Shown: positions 25,893-35,132 of the stretch, piece by piece
Position numbering within the stretch: position 1 is the first letter of the stretch
Layout of the letters: each line of letters opens with the position of its first letter
Assembly (NCBI GenBank): GCA_964654545.1
Contig: CAZZIU010000006.1
Span: 1-64,000, forward strand
DNA length: 64,000 nucleotides
Source of the DNA: JABMOV01 sp964654545
GTDB taxonomy: Bacteria > Fidelibacterota > Marinisomatia > Marinisomatales > JABMOV01
Direction: 5' to 3'
Program-made: the position numbers and the translations under genes
The notes under the pieces: generated by a model
The model's database searches: none
What the model saw: only the letters and a program-made list of their open reading frames with translations
Told to the model about the DNA's origin: nothing

Positions 25893-26986
25893 TACGATAC
25901 TTCGAGCCTTTGATATGAATAATATGCTGCACAGGCACCTTCACTGGAAACCATTGTAGCCCCCAACGGATTCTCTGGAGTACAGGACGTTCCAAAGGCG
26001 GGGCATTCAAATGGTTTTTTCAGCCCCTGAAGAACAATTCCACTGATACATTCTGCTGGTTCATTCGTTTGAATATTCTCAACAGAGAATTTTTTTCCTG
26101 CATCGTATTGATGGTATTCGGGTCGAATTCCCAAACCGCTAACAGGAATTTCACCTATGCCACGCCACTTTCGATTTACAACCTGAAAAATTTTTGAAAT
26201 GGTGTGTTGTGCGGTAGAATTTCCCTCACGTCGAACAGATCGAATGTACTGATTCTCAACCCTGTATTCCTTGTTTTCTAACTGTTTTACAACCATGAGT
26301 ATACCTTCAAGAATATCCACCGGCTCAAACCCTGTGGGCACAATGGGCACCCTATATTTATTGGCAATCGGTTCGTATTCTTCCCAACCCATAATCGTGC
26401 AAACATGCCCTGCAGCCAGATATCCCTGGACACGATTTTTTGGTGAAGACAACAGGGCTTCCATTGCCGGGGGAACCAGAACATGGCTCACCAGCTCGCT
26501 GAAATTTTGTAGCCCCTCACGGTGGGCGGTGTCGATTGCCATGGCGTTTCCAGGAGCGGTGGTTTCAAAACCAACGGCAAAGAAGACCACCTCTTTATGT
26601 GGGTTTTCACGTGCTATTTCCACTGCTTCCAGAGGGGAATATACTGTGCGCACATCACCACCTTCTGATTGTACCATAAATAAATCTTTGTCGCTTCCCG
26701 GGACTCGAAGCATGTCACCAAAACTGGTGAATATTACATTGGGCAATGAAGCAATTTTTATGGCGCGATCTATGATCTCTAGTGGCGTGACACATACGGG
26801 ACAACCTGGGCCGTGTACAAGTTCAATTTCTTTCGGTAATAGCTGATCCAGACCATTGCGAATAATGGAATGGGTTTGTCCTCCACAAATTTCCATAATA
26901 ACCCACTGTTGGGTTACTGTATTTCTGATTTGCTTCAGAATTTCCCGGGCCACTGCCGGGTTACGAAATTCGTCTACATATTTCAT
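25892..26986 (-). CDS. hypD: Fe(CN)2CO assembly scaffold HypD
   Basis: A 364-residue protein with the characteristic MEICGGQTHSIIRNGLDQLL and VHGPGCPVCVTPLEIID motifs (Cys residues that hold the iron centre). AVGFETTAPGNAMAI, GFEPVDILEGI and the C-terminal Fe-S cysteines in AFGTSCTPENPLGATMVSSE with GACAAYY are also present. HypD and HypC carry Fe while HypE supplies cyanide. It overlaps hypC by four bases (ATGA) and hypE by one, indicating tight translational coupling. Confidence 0.96.
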   Translation of the reverse strand: MKYVDEFRNPAVAREILKQIRNTVTQQWVIMEICGGQTHSIIRNGLDQLLPKEIELVHGPGCPVCVTPLEIIDRAIKIASLPNVIFTSFGDMLRVPGSDKDLFMVQSEGGDVRTVYSPLEAVEIARENPHKEVVFFAVGFETTAPGNAMAIDTAHREGLQNFSELVSHVLVPPAMEALLSSPKNRVQGYLAAGHVCTIMGWEEYEPIANKYRVPIVPTGFEPVDILEGILMVVKQLENKEYRVENQYIRSVRREGNSTAQHTISKIFQVVNRKWRGIGEIPVSGLGIRPEYHQYDAGKKFSVENIQTNEPAECISGIVLQGLKKPFECPAFGTSCTPENPLGATMVSSEGACAAYYSYQRLEVS

Positions 26987-27276
26987 GTTTGTTTCTCAGA
27001 TTTCCCTTTCGGCAAGGGATTGCCGTAAACATCAAGACCTTCGGATGCAGCGGCAGTAACAAATTCTTCCCATGCGGAATAGGTTTGCATTGCTTCCTCT
27101 TCATTAATAATGGAAATGGCAAACCCGGCATGAACGATAGTATACTCACCCGCTTGAATTTCAGGTACATATTCAAGACAGGCTTTATTCACCGTACCGG
27201 CATAATCAATATTGCCCATCTTTAGACCATTTTCTTCAAATATTTCTACAACTTTGCCTGGAATACCAAGACACAT
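26983..27276 (-). CDS. hypC: Hydrogenase assembly chaperone HypC
   Basis: A 97-residue protein starting MCLGIPGKVVEIFEENG; the N-terminal Cys2 (after Met removal) binds iron and the large subunit. The middle has NKACLEYVPEIQAGEYTIVH, the usual HypC beta barrel. The C-terminal helix (EEEAMQTYSAWEEFV) is normal, with a 20-residue polar extension. It works with HypD in Fe(CN)2CO assembly. No second HypC-like gene was seen in the window. Confidence 0.95.
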   Translation of the reverse strand: MCLGIPGKVVEIFEENGLKMGNIDYAGTVNKACLEYVPEIQAGEYTIVHAGFAISIINEEEAMQTYSAWEEFVTAAASEGLDVYGNPLPKGKSEKQT

Positions 27277-27354
27277 ATATCCTCCGTAGGGGTTGGAAAA
27301 TAAGGGATGAATATAGACCTTTTGTTATTTGCAATCTACGTTCCTTCCGGATTG

Positions 27355-29613
27355 CTATCGGTTTTGAAGAGAAGCCCTCCCAATCATTGCTTGACCCAAC
27401 GCCAAGCCACCATCATTTGTTGGCACTTGCTGGTGGGTTAGAACCTCATAACCCTTCGCAATTAATTTCCTCATAACCTGTGAAAAAACAATCTGATTTT
27501 GAAAGACACCACCGGTAAGAGCTACAGTTTTTATCCCGGTCCGACTGCTGATTTGAACAACAGATTCTACAAATATCTTTGATAATGTACTGTGAAATCG
27601 TCCGCTGATTTCTGGATTAGGAATACCATTCGATATGGCAGATATTACAGACCGAATGATAGGCGAAATAGGCCAGATAATTTTATCATCAGTATCATCC
27701 AGCTGGTAGTCAAAAGGTTTTGAGGAATCGTTAGCCAGCTGCATAAATTCAATGGCAGCTTGTCCCTCATAGCGGATAGTCTGTTTTCCGCCGGCAAGCG
27801 CAGCCACCGCATCAAACAATCGACCGCAACTGGAGGTGAGAGGACAGTTTGTATTCGACTGAATCATTTCAATAATTAAAGAAGGATCATTCACAGCAAA
27901 TACTGGTAATGATGGTAAATCTGAACCAAAAGCAGAATAGGCATAACTAACCGCCGTTCTCCACGGAGCTTTGATGGCAGCATCGCCACCGGGTAGTGGA
28001 ACCGATTCAAAGTGTGCAACTCGTTCATAGCCGGAATAATCACCCACCAGAATTTCGCCACCCCAAATGGTACCATCGGTACCAAAACCTGTGCCATCCA
28101 TTGTGATACCAATTGTTTTACCGCTGCGTTGATTTTCTGCCATACAGGATGCAAGATGTGCCCAATGGTGTTGAACACCCAAGGTCGGTAAAGGTTGCTC
28201 TTCTGCCCATTGCGTTGAAAGGTAGTCGGGATGCAGGTCGTGGATAATTAATTCTGGCTCACAATCAAAAAGACGTTTCAAATGGTCTATAGTTTTCTGA
28301 AAGACAGTAAAGGCTTCAATATTTTCTAAATCACCAATATGCTGACTTAGAATTGCTGAATTATCTTTTAACACACAAACGGTATTTTTCAACATTCCGC
28401 CAGTTGCCAACACGGTGGGACCCATCGTATTTACCAAAACTGGTTGCGGTGCATACCCACGGCTTCGGCGAAGAATACGAGGTTGGCCTTCTAATACCCG
28501 CGTAACGGAATCATCATTCCGAATTATAATATCCCGATTGTGAATAAGGAAGGCATCGGCGATTCCATATAGACGATCAAATACTTCGTCGTTATCTTTA
28601 CAGATTGGTTCCTCACTTAGATTTGCACTGGTCATGACCAGAACTTTATCACTTTTATTAAAAAGCAATTGATGTAAGGGAGTATAGGGGAGCATCACAC
28701 CCAGATAATCATTACCGGGAGCTACCGATTCAGCAAGTATCGAATTGGCTTTTTTCCGAAGAAGAACTATCGGTCGACGAGGAGAACCAAGCAGTAAACT
28801 TTCCTGGCTAGACATATGTACATAGTGACCTGCTGTTTCAAGATCTTTTACCATAATAGCCAACGGTTTTTCTTCGCGTTGTTTTCTTCGTCTTAACTTT
28901 TTCACAGCCTTGTCATTGGTAGCATCTACGGCCAAATGAAATCCTCCCAATCCTTTGACAGCGATGATATTTCCTGCTTCGATTAGTAAACTGGTTTTGG
29001 CAACTACATCTTTTTCAAAAAATTGGTGGCTTCTATCAGTCCACAATTCAAGGTGCGGTCCACAAATCGGGCATGCATTGGGTTGGGCATGAAATCGTCG
29101 GTTTTTTGGATCGATATACTCTTTTTCACAGGATGGGCACATGGGAAAATTTCGCATTGAGGTTTTAGGTCGATCATAGGGAATATCTTCGATGATAGTA
29201 TAGCGCGGTCCGCAATTTGTACAATTGGTGAACGCATACCCGTAGCGTCGATTTTCCGGATCACGAATATCTGCTTCGCATTCCGGACAGGTGGCGATAT
29301 CAGGGGAAATAAAGGTGGTAATTTTTTCTGATTTTTCAGAATGATGAATAGCAAATTCCTGATCACCAACCGTTGGAATTTCCATAGTGGTCAAATCTAA
29401 AATAACGGCCAACGGTGGCGCATCGGAGCGGACTGCCGCAGAAAATGATTTTATTTGATCCGGGTCGCCTTCTACCTGGATTTCAACGCCAGAAGCAGTA
29501 TTGATCACATATCCTGCAAGTTTATGTGCGTTGGCAAGGTTATATATAAAAGGTCTAAACCCAACGCCTTGAACAATACCATTAATGTGTATTGTATTGC
29601 GCTGAACCTTCAT
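27355..29613 (-). CDS. hypF: Carbamoyltransferase HypF
   Basis: A 752-residue multidomain enzyme. Order: acylphosphatase domain (INGIVQGVGFRPFIYNLA, about 8-25), two zinc fingers (CPECEADIRDPENRRYGYAF then NCTNCGP; CPSCEKEYIDPKNRRFHA then CPICGP; about 105-180), YrdC-like domain (VKGLGGFHLAVDATN ... LRRRKQREEKPLA; about 200-380), and a Kae1-like C-terminal domain (HHWAHLASCMAEN, ITMDGTGFGTDGTIWGGEIL, LTGGVFQNQ). It makes carbamoyl-adenylate from carbamoyl phosphate and transfers the carbamoyl group to HypE. All signature motifs are intact. It lies 78 bases upstream of hypC and one base after the hypB stop. Confidence 0.96.
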   Translation of the reverse strand: MKVQRNTIHINGIVQGVGFRPFIYNLANAHKLAGYVINTASGVEIQVEGDPDQIKSFSAAVRSDAPPLAVILDLTTMEIPTVGDQEFAIHHSEKSEKITTFISPDIATCPECEADIRDPENRRYGYAFTNCTNCGPRYTIIEDIPYDRPKTSMRNFPMCPSCEKEYIDPKNRRFHAQPNACPICGPHLELWTDRSHQFFEKDVVAKTSLLIEAGNIIAVKGLGGFHLAVDATNDKAVKKLRRRKQREEKPLAIMVKDLETAGHYVHMSSQESLLLGSPRRPIVLLRKKANSILAESVAPGNDYLGVMLPYTPLHQLLFNKSDKVLVMTSANLSEEPICKDNDEVFDRLYGIADAFLIHNRDIIIRNDDSVTRVLEGQPRILRRSRGYAPQPVLVNTMGPTVLATGGMLKNTVCVLKDNSAILSQHIGDLENIEAFTVFQKTIDHLKRLFDCEPELIIHDLHPDYLSTQWAEEQPLPTLGVQHHWAHLASCMAENQRSGKTIGITMDGTGFGTDGTIWGGEILVGDYSGYERVAHFESVPLPGGDAAIKAPWRTAVSYAYSAFGSDLPSLPVFAVNDPSLIIEMIQSNTNCPLTSSCGRLFDAVAALAGGKQTIRYEGQAAIEFMQLANDSSKPFDYQLDDTDDKIIWPISPIIRSVISAISNGIPNPEISGRFHSTLSKIFVESVVQISSRTGIKTVALTGGVFQNQIVFSQVMRKLIAKGYEVLTHQQVPTNDGGLALGQAMIGRASLQNR

Positions 29614-29614
29614 A

Positions 29615-30382
29615 TTAGGTCAGCTTGGTTTGAATCCATTCACACCAGGTATTAAGCCCATCACCCGTTTTTGCGGATACTTCAAAAAATGTTATGTCAG
29701 GGTTTACCTGACGGGCCGCATCTTTACAATGATCTACGTCGAAATCGACATAGGGCAATAAATCAATTTTGTTAATTATGCAGATTTGCGATTCCATGAA
29801 CATATTTGGATACTTCAATGGTTTATCTTCTCCCTCGGTAACACTGATGATCGCAATTTTCATTGCCTCACCAAGATCAAATAAAGCAGGACAGACTAAA
29901 TTGCCCACGTTTTCTATCCAGAGAATGGAATTATCCTGCAGAGTAAGATCATGAATGGCATGGTGAATCATATCAGCATCCAAATGGCAACCCGTACCAG
30001 TATTGACTTGGATTACGGGAATCCCGCATGCCTGTATGCGTTCAGCATCACGCAACGTTTGCTGATCTCCCTCCACCACAGCCATTGGGATAGATTCATT
30101 TAAAATCTTAATGGTTTTTTCTAGTAGGGTCGTTTTTCCCGAACCTGGCGAACTTACCAGGTTAAATGTCTGTATATTTTTTGCTTCAAAATATCCCCGA
30201 TTGCGTTCAGCAATTAAATTGTTTTTGGAAAGAATATCCACTTCCATCTCGATGGTTCGAGTAGGTTGGTGATTATGGTGATGACGCTCATGCTCATGGT
30301 CGTGGGAATGGTGATGAACTTCACCCGGTTTCGTGAACGTCACAGATCCATCAGTTTGACCACATCCACATGTTTCACACAT
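29615..30382 (-). CDS. hypB: Hydrogenase nickel-insertion GTPase HypB
   Basis: A 255-residue SIMIBI GTPase. The N-terminus has a high-affinity nickel motif (MCETCGCGQ) and a His-rich stretch (HHHSHDHEHERHHHNH) for nickel storage. The GTPase domain has Walker A LVSSPGSGKTTLLEKT, switch motifs EGDQQTLRDAERI and GTGCHLDADMI, and the NKID specificity motif (IINKIDLLPY). It delivers nickel with HypA to the hydrogenase large subunit. The hypA stop lies 7 bases upstream. Confidence 0.96.
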   Translation of the reverse strand: MCETCGCGQTDGSVTFTKPGEVHHHSHDHEHERHHHNHQPTRTIEMEVDILSKNNLIAERNRGYFEAKNIQTFNLVSSPGSGKTTLLEKTIKILNESIPMAVVEGDQQTLRDAERIQACGIPVIQVNTGTGCHLDADMIHHAIHDLTLQDNSILWIENVGNLVCPALFDLGEAMKIAIISVTEGEDKPLKYPNMFMESQICIINKIDLLPYVDFDVDHCKDAARQVNPDITFFEVSAKTGDGLNTWCEWIQTKLT

Positions 30383-30389
30383 ATTAACC

Positions 30390-30731
30390 TCAATTTATTG
30401 TTATCGATTTAACCTGTAGTTCTTTGCCGGCCAGCAACCGTACAAAATAATCACCGCATTTGGGGCAGTTGCATGGGAGTTGTTCAACGTTCCATTGATG
30501 ATTACAATTGTTGCATTCTCCTTTTGCCGGGATGGAGTTTATTGCCAATGTTGCATTCTCTGCCAAGGTGTTTTTCGTGGCTGCTTCAAAACAAAATGAA
30601 AGGGAGTCGGTTAGCACACCGGACAGAGAGCCCACATCGATATCAATCTGCCGGATAGATTGCGCATTTTCCTTTTTTGCATAATCCATTGCCAATTCAA
30701 CGATATTAAGCGCTATACTCATTTCATGCAT
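30390..30731 (-). CDS. hypA: Hydrogenase nickel chaperone HypA
   Basis: A 113-residue protein. The N-terminal MHEMSIALNIVELAMDYA contains the nickel-binding M-H-E. The zinc finger is CNNCNHQW ... CNCPKCGDYF. The first gene of the hypABFCDE operon, it is read divergently from the small gene at 30900. HypA hands nickel to HypB and the apo large subunit. The last residues (KELQVKSITIN) form the usual beta strand. The promoter must lie within 30732-30899, but no clear motif can be assigned. Confidence 0.95.
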   Translation of the reverse strand: MHEMSIALNIVELAMDYAKKENAQSIRQIDIDVGSLSGVLTDSLSFCFEAATKNTLAENATLAINSIPAKGECNNCNHQWNVEQLPCNCPKCGDYFVRLLAGKELQVKSITIN

Positions 30732-30899
30732 AATCAGAGATATCCCTTAGATGAAATATAGGGAAATTCACCAAACGGGTGAAGGTACATGTGAGCAATG
30801 GACTGGCGGAATTGATGAAAACGGAAGTACATTTGGAACAAATTGACAAAATGAAGTAATATGAGCGTTACATTAAACAGGAAGAATTAGGACACAGCC

Positions 30900-31124
30900 A
30901 TGAAAAAATACCTGATAACAATGCGTTGGTTCGTTGAAAGCGAAGATGAAATTACCGATGACAAGGTTCTGGAGATATTGCAGCACAAAAAAGATGGACG
31001 GGAATCATGTTCATCCTGTCCCACCAGAAATGCCCATGGATACGCAGTGTTGGACCATCAATCGTTTATGGAACGAAAACCAACTTACATTTCCACCGAA
31101 ATTATAGACGCTGCAAAAGAATAA
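30900..31124 (+). CDS. Small Cys-containing protein of unknown function
   Basis: A 74-residue soluble protein with a charged N-terminus (KKYLITMRWFVESEDEITDD) and a central ESCSSCPTRN CxxC. No family is recognised. AGGAAG is present upstream of the ATG, and the gene lies 21 bases before the CRP/FNR-type regulator start, so the two are likely co-transcribed. TTGGAA with an 18-base spacer to TAATAT (about 30833-30862) is a weak candidate promoter. It could be a small redox or metal-binding protein; this is only a guess. Confidence 0.55.
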   Translation: MKKYLITMRWFVESEDEITDDKVLEILQHKKDGRESCSSCPTRNAHGYAVLDHQSFMERKPTYISTEIIDAAKE

Positions 31125-31145
31125 TAGTTGTTCGGGGGGAGATCC

Positions 31146-31826
31146 ATGTCTGAAAAAACCAAACTATGGTATTTACAGAATTTTAATCTATTGAGCGGTA
31201 TGGATGAACGTTCCATGAAAGAGCTCAGTCAAATGACCCATTTGAAAGAAAGCACAAAGAAGGATATAATCTATTTTCCTGATCAACCCAGCAACACAAT
31301 ATATTTTTTAAAGGAAGGAAAAATTAAAATATCACGGGTCGGCCCCGATGGAAGAACGACAACACTTGATCTATTAGGACCGGGAGAAATCTTCGGCGAA
31401 AGTGCCATTCTTGGGCAGACAACCCACACCAATATCGCAGAAGCAGTGGAAGACACGGTTATATGTACAATTAATAGAGACATGTTTGAAAAAATGCTCG
31501 AAAAAAATCCATTGGTCAATCGCAGTATTAACAAATTTATTGGGTTCAGACTTCGGAAGATTCAAACCCATGTAGAAGATTTGGTTTTTAAGAATGCACA
31601 GGAACGTATCGAAGCATTTCTAAAACGCTATGCAAAATCCTTTGGGAAAAAAATGGTGGACGGCTACCGTGTCAGACCATTCTTGGCTCATCAGGAGATC
31701 GCAAATTTAACCGCAACAGCCAGGCAAACAGTAAACGCAGTATTAAATAACCTGGTTGAAGTGGGTGTCATTGAATATTCACGCCGCTATTTTCATGTAA
31801 AGGATATAAACTGGCTGGAAAATTAG
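31146..31826 (+). CDS. CRP/FNR-family transcription regulator
   Basis: A 226-residue protein. ATG 31146 follows GGGGGGAGATCC, so it is preferred over the TTG at 31128. Cyclic-nucleotide-like beta roll: DIIYFPDQPSNTIYFLKEGK, then LLGPGEIFGESAILG; long C helix; winged helix with recognition part LAHQEIANLTATARQTVNAV. It lacks the N-terminal cysteine set of FNR, so O2 sensing through an Fe-S cluster is unlikely; the ligand is unknown. The glutaredoxin-like and DoxX genes follow 53 and 340 bases downstream and may be targets. It also sits near the hyp operon. Confidence 0.88.
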   Translation: MSEKTKLWYLQNFNLLSGMDERSMKELSQMTHLKESTKKDIIYFPDQPSNTIYFLKEGKIKISRVGPDGRTTTLDLLGPGEIFGESAILGQTTHTNIAEAVEDTVICTINRDMFEKMLEKNPLVNRSINKFIGFRLRKIQTHVEDLVFKNAQERIEAFLKRYAKSFGKKMVDGYRVRPFLAHQEIANLTATARQTVNAVLNNLVEVGVIEYSRRYFHVKDINWLEN

Positions 31827-31879
31827 CTTTGTCGGATTCCTGACAGACCTTGGGGGGCTAATAAGGTTAGTATCCTTCC

Positions 31880-32164
31880 ATGAAATCAGAAAAGAATCGC
31901 AAAACTTCCATCATTATTGATTTGGTCATTCGAACTACCTGCGAATCATGCTCGAGTGTACGACTTCAGCTGGAACACATTACTCGCAAATTCTCAGATT
32001 CCAAACTACGCGTAATAGACGCTGACAAGGAAAATTCATTTCCTGGAAAAAGTCAACCATACGTTACTCCCGCAGTATGGGTGAATGATCGGTTATGGTA
32101 TTTAGGTGGGTTCGATTCTAATTCATTTGAGGAAAAACTTAATAAAATAAATAGTGAGGTATAG
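31880..32164 (+). CDS. Glutaredoxin/thioredoxin-fold protein
   Basis: A 94-residue protein. The N-terminal strand IIIDLVIRTTCESCSSVRLQ carries the CxxC active site (CESC) at the start of helix 1. The cis-Pro motif is PYVTPAVWVNDRLWYLGGF, as in small thioredoxin-fold proteins of the Thioredoxin_3/DF family. It is very short and has no signal peptide, so it is cytoplasmic. Two bases separate it from the DoxX gene. It probably transfers electrons or senses thiol status in that operon. Confidence 0.7.
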   Translation: MKSEKNRKTSIIIDLVIRTTCESCSSVRLQLEHITRKFSDSKLRVIDADKENSFPGKSQPYVTPAVWVNDRLWYLGGFDSNSFEEKLNKINSEV

Positions 32165-32166
32165 AC

Positions 32167-32571
32167 ATGAACACATTAAAACAATTGTCACCTTATGCCC
32201 ATTGGATGGTGCGAATATCACTGGCTGCTACGTTCATATATCATGGCTGGGTTAAATTTCCAATGGCAGGTATGATGGCTTCGATGATGGGGATGCCGGT
32301 CTTTTTGGTTTATCTATTGGCTACCATGGAAGTGGCTGGCGGATTACTAATTCTTTGGGGAGGTACAGGCCCTGATTGGGCTACCAGAGCTGCCGGAGCA
32401 ATTTTTGCTGTGGTGATGCTAGGTGCTGTAATGATGGTGCACTGGCCAAATGGTTGGAGTTTTACCAGTGGATGGGGAGAGGGAACCAACAATATGGGCG
32501 GCATGGAATTTCAGGTGTTAATATTGTTAACTGGTATCAGTTACGTGATTAAAGGAAATTCTGATTCCTGA
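32167..32571 (+). CDS. DoxX-family membrane protein
   Basis: A 134-residue protein with four hydrophobic helices. The first is MVRISLAATFIYHGWVKF, and the helix 2 region VYLLATMEVAGGLLILWGG has the E-x-x-G-G-x-L motif of DoxX. DoxX relatives include thiosulfate-quinone oxidoreductase subunits and membrane partners of thiol-peroxide defence proteins. Co-transcription with the glutaredoxin-like gene supports a redox role. The operon ends at the bidirectional terminator at 32597. Confidence 0.82.
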   Translation: MNTLKQLSPYAHWMVRISLAATFIYHGWVKFPMAGMMASMMGMPVFLVYLLATMEVAGGLLILWGGTGPDWATRAAGAIFAVVMLGAVMMVHWPNGWSFTSGWGEGTNNMGGMEFQVLILLTGISYVIKGNSDS

Positions 32572-32596
32572 TTACTGACCGGGTAAAATAATAAAA

Positions 32597-32626
32597 TAAA
32601 AAACCCCGCAACAACGGGGTTTTTTA
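32597..32626. terminator. Bidirectional Rho-independent terminator
   Basis: The stem AAAAAACCCCG / CGGGGTTTTTT with the loop CAACAA lies between the convergent DoxX and FKBP genes. An A-run on one side and a T-run on the other let it stop transcription from both. Confidence 0.92.
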
Positions 32627-32648
32627 TTATTACGAACCGAGAAAATGA

Positions 32649-33113
32649 TTAATGGACATGGCCATGTTCTATTTCTTCTTGCGTGGCTTCACGTACCGAT
32701 TCCACTTTTACATCAAAATGTAATACTTTACCGGCCAGGGGATGATTTGCGTCAACAGTTACTTTATCACCGTCAACTTCCATAACAATAATATTTTGTA
32801 CGTTTCCCTTGTTATCCTGACCCTGAAATTGCATGCCCGGCTCAACCTTTTCGATGCCCTGAAAAACGGAGTGTGGCAGTTCCTGAATTTTATCAGGATC
32901 AATAGTGCCATAACCATCTTCTGGTTGAACGGACACTTTTAAGGAATCCCCGGCTGATTTTCCCAATAGCGCTTTTTCCAATCCGGTAATGATATTACCT
33001 GTTCCATGCAGATACGTAAGAGGTCCTCTTTCACTGGAACTATCAAGCTGATTGCCTGAATCGTCGGTTAATGTATAATGAATAGAAACAACATTATGAT
33101 TTTGAATGGTCAT
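32649..33113 (-). CDS. SlyD-like FKBP-type peptidyl-prolyl isomerase
   Basis: A 154-residue protein with the FKBP fold split by an insert-in-flap domain as in SlyD: VVSIHYTLTDDSGNQLDSSS, PLTYLHGTGNIITGLEKALL, VSVQPEDGYG, then the IF domain (DKIQELPHSVFQGI) and NHPLAGKVLHFDVKV. SlyD proteins are cytoplasmic prolyl isomerases and chaperones, and often supply nickel to hydrogenase through a metal-binding tail; here the tail is short (EHGHVH), so nickel storage is limited. It stands alone, 2 kb from the hyp operon. Confidence 0.88.
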   Translation of the reverse strand: MTIQNHNVVSIHYTLTDDSGNQLDSSSERGPLTYLHGTGNIITGLEKALLGKSAGDSLKVSVQPEDGYGTIDPDKIQELPHSVFQGIEKVEPGMQFQGQDNKGNVQNIIVMEVDGDKVTVDANHPLAGKVLHFDVKVESVREATQEEIEHGHVH

Positions 33114-33262
33114 TGATTCTCCTGATATGATTAAAAAGAGGTGTTATCGGCATGCAGGAATTATCCAATATTACACAAATGCAAAGATTTGAAACTTAGC
33201 CTGCAAAAATGAACCGGCAAACTTAAGAAGACTGGCAATAAAAAATGTAAGCGAATCTTAGA

Positions 33263-33631
33263 TTATTTTGCTTCCGGGTCATCCTCCATTATTCCCTGAA
33301 TATTTCCTTCCGTATCAGCGAAGTACGCAAACCAGCCAACCCCGGGGACCGGTCCTTTTGGAGCTATAATTTTTCCACCGCTTTTTTCGATAGCGGTTAT
33401 AGCATCATCTACCGAATCAACCCCAATGATATTGATTACACCAGGATATTTTGGATCACGAGGTATTATGCCGCCATTGATTCCAGGAGTATTTTCATCC
33501 CCTGTTGATGTTATCCAGTAATCGATGGGCCCATCCCATTTTGTAATATCCCAGTCAAATACATCTTTATAAAATGTTACGGCTCTATCCACATCATCTG
33601 CAGAAATTTCAAAATGCACAACTCTTCCCAT
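33263..33631 (-). CDS. VOC-family (glyoxalase-like) protein
   Basis: A 122-residue protein. ATG 33631 is preferred to an upstream ATG at 33664 because AAGGAGG lies 6 bases before it and the family starts here (MGRVVHFEISADDVDRAVTF). Two beta-alpha-beta-beta-beta units follow: FYKDVFDWDITKWDG and GVDSVDDAITAIEKSGGKII, ending VGWFAYFADTEGNIQGIME. His7 and Glu118 are placed like VOC metal ligands. The substrate is unknown; such proteins include lyases, isomerases and resistance proteins. Confidence 0.82.
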   Translation of the reverse strand: MGRVVHFEISADDVDRAVTFYKDVFDWDITKWDGPIDYWITSTGDENTPGINGGIIPRDPKYPGVINIIGVDSVDDAITAIEKSGGKIIAPKGPVPGVGWFAYFADTEGNIQGIMEDDPEAK

Positions 33632-33866
33632 ATCTACCTCCTTATGATTGTCAATTGTCCTCAAATGGTTAATTGAATATAAGCCTCATAAAAAATGCTA
33701 TTGGAACCATTTTTTTAATGAAAATGTAAGGATTCAGTGCAAAGAAATTGGTAAATTCGGATAAGCTAGTCCTCTTTTAATTTTGATGATAGCCGAAACG
33801 ATGATCCTCTCCTAAATAAGGCCTTAGCTGATACATTCTGATCTAATTCATTCATTGGGGGTAAAC

Positions 33867-35132
33867 ATGAATAGTCTGAAGACAATAACGCATCGTTGGT
33901 ACGTGGTAATAGGTGCAATATTGATTCAATTGTGTTTAGGGGCAATCTATGCCTGGTCTGTATTTACGCCATCATTGGTACAAGCTTCCTGGACAAAAGC
34001 GCAAACACAAACCGTTTTTTCCGTCGGCCTGTTTTGTTTTGCAGTCGTAATGGTATTGGCAGGACGAATGATGCCAAAATTTGGTCCACGTAAGGTGGCA
34101 ATATCAGGTGGAGTCCTTTTGGGGTTAGGATATATACTGGGTGGTATGTTTGGTGAAACCAATTTTGTAATCTTACTCTTATGTATAGGTATTATTGGTG
34201 GATCGGGAATTGGTCTCGCGTATGTGGTACCCATTGCAGTAGGAATGCGCTGGTATCCTGATAAAAAGGGTTTCATTACAGGATTGGCCGTTGCTGGATT
34301 TGGTTTTGGTGCCATGCTATGGGTGAAACTGGCAGGAACCTGGGGCAATTTGATTGCTACCTATGGTTTGAGTAATACGTTTACTATTTATGGCCTTGTC
34401 TTTTTTCTGACGATTACCGTTGGATCATTATGGATGGTATTCCCACCAAATGATTGGAAACCAAACGGATGGGATATGAAAGAAGATTTACACGTGGATG
34501 GAAGGATACCCGAACACAATTTCACTAGTGTGGAAATGCTGAAAACACCACAATTTCACTTAATATCCATGACGTTTGCATTTGGTGCCAGTGCGGGACT
34601 AATGAGTATAGGTCTGATGAAATTATTTCCAATGGTCGCCCTCACGGCAAAAGGTATTGATGAAGCATCTGCCAGTGCAATAGCCGGAACAGCCATGGCA
34701 ATCTTTTTCTCACTGGCAAATGGACTAGGTCGCATTGCATGGGGAGCAATCAGCGATAAGCTCGGACGTAAACGATCGATTGTTATCATGATGGCAACTC
34801 AGGGAGTATTTGTTATTCTATTTCAATGGTTGGCTGGAACGCCAGCACTTTTGTATCTGGGTGCAACACTTATTGGATTTAATTTTGGGGGCAATTTCGC
34901 TCTGTTTCCAACCATCACGGCTGATACATTCGGTACGGAATATGTGGGACAGAATTATGGCTGGATATTTATTGCTTACGGATTTGGCGGTATTCTGGGA
35001 CCGATTCTTGGCGGACTGCTGGGAGACATGGGGAATTTCCCACTGACGTTTACTATCTGCGGCATATTATGTATTCTAGCTGCAGGTATTATGTCAATTA
35101 TCCATCCACCGCATAAGAAAATCTTAATCTGA
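33867..35132 (+). CDS. OFA-family major facilitator transporter
   Basis: A 421-residue protein with twelve hydrophobic helices. The start at 33867 follows GGGGGT. The N-terminus (RWYVVIGAILIQLCLGAIYA, WSVFTPSL) and GIGLAYVVPIAVGMRWYPD are hallmark sequences of the oxalate/formate antiporter group. The central loop LGRIAWGAISDKLGRKRS is the MFS signature between helices 8 and 9. OFA members exchange or import small carboxylates; the Arg of helix 11-type oxalate carriers cannot be assigned here. Monocistronic. Substrate specificity is unknown. Confidence 0.86.
   Translation: MNSLKTITHRWYVVIGAILIQLCLGAIYAWSVFTPSLVQASWTKAQTQTVFSVGLFCFAVVMVLAGRMMPKFGPRKVAISGGVLLGLGYILGGMFGETNFVILLLCIGIIGGSGIGLAYVVPIAVGMRWYPDKKGFITGLAVAGFGFGAMLWVKLAGTWGNLIATYGLSNTFTIYGLVFFLTITVGSLWMVFPPNDWKPNGWDMKEDLHVDGRIPEHNFTSVEMLKTPQFHLISMTFAFGASAGLMSIGLMKLFPMVALTAKGIDEASASAIAGTAMAIFFSLANGLGRIAWGAISDKLGRKRSIVIMMATQGVFVILFQWLAGTPALLYLGATLIGFNFGGNFALFPTITADTFGTEYVGQNYGWIFIAYGFGGILGPILGGLLGDMGNFPLTFTICGILCILAAGIMSIIHPPHKKILI

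Noticed and set aside
26271..26846. 191-codon open frame antisense to hypD
   Set aside because: Long but fully inside hypD on the other strand; composition is that of a shadow frame.
30732..30899. Sigma-54 promoter or FNR box for the hyp operon
   Set aside because: I looked for TGGCAC-N5-TTGC and TTGAT-N4-ATCAA on both strands and found no convincing match.
31146..31826. FNR-type O2 sensor
   Set aside because: The N-terminal Cys residues required for an FNR Fe-S cluster are absent; only a general CRP/FNR assignment is supported.
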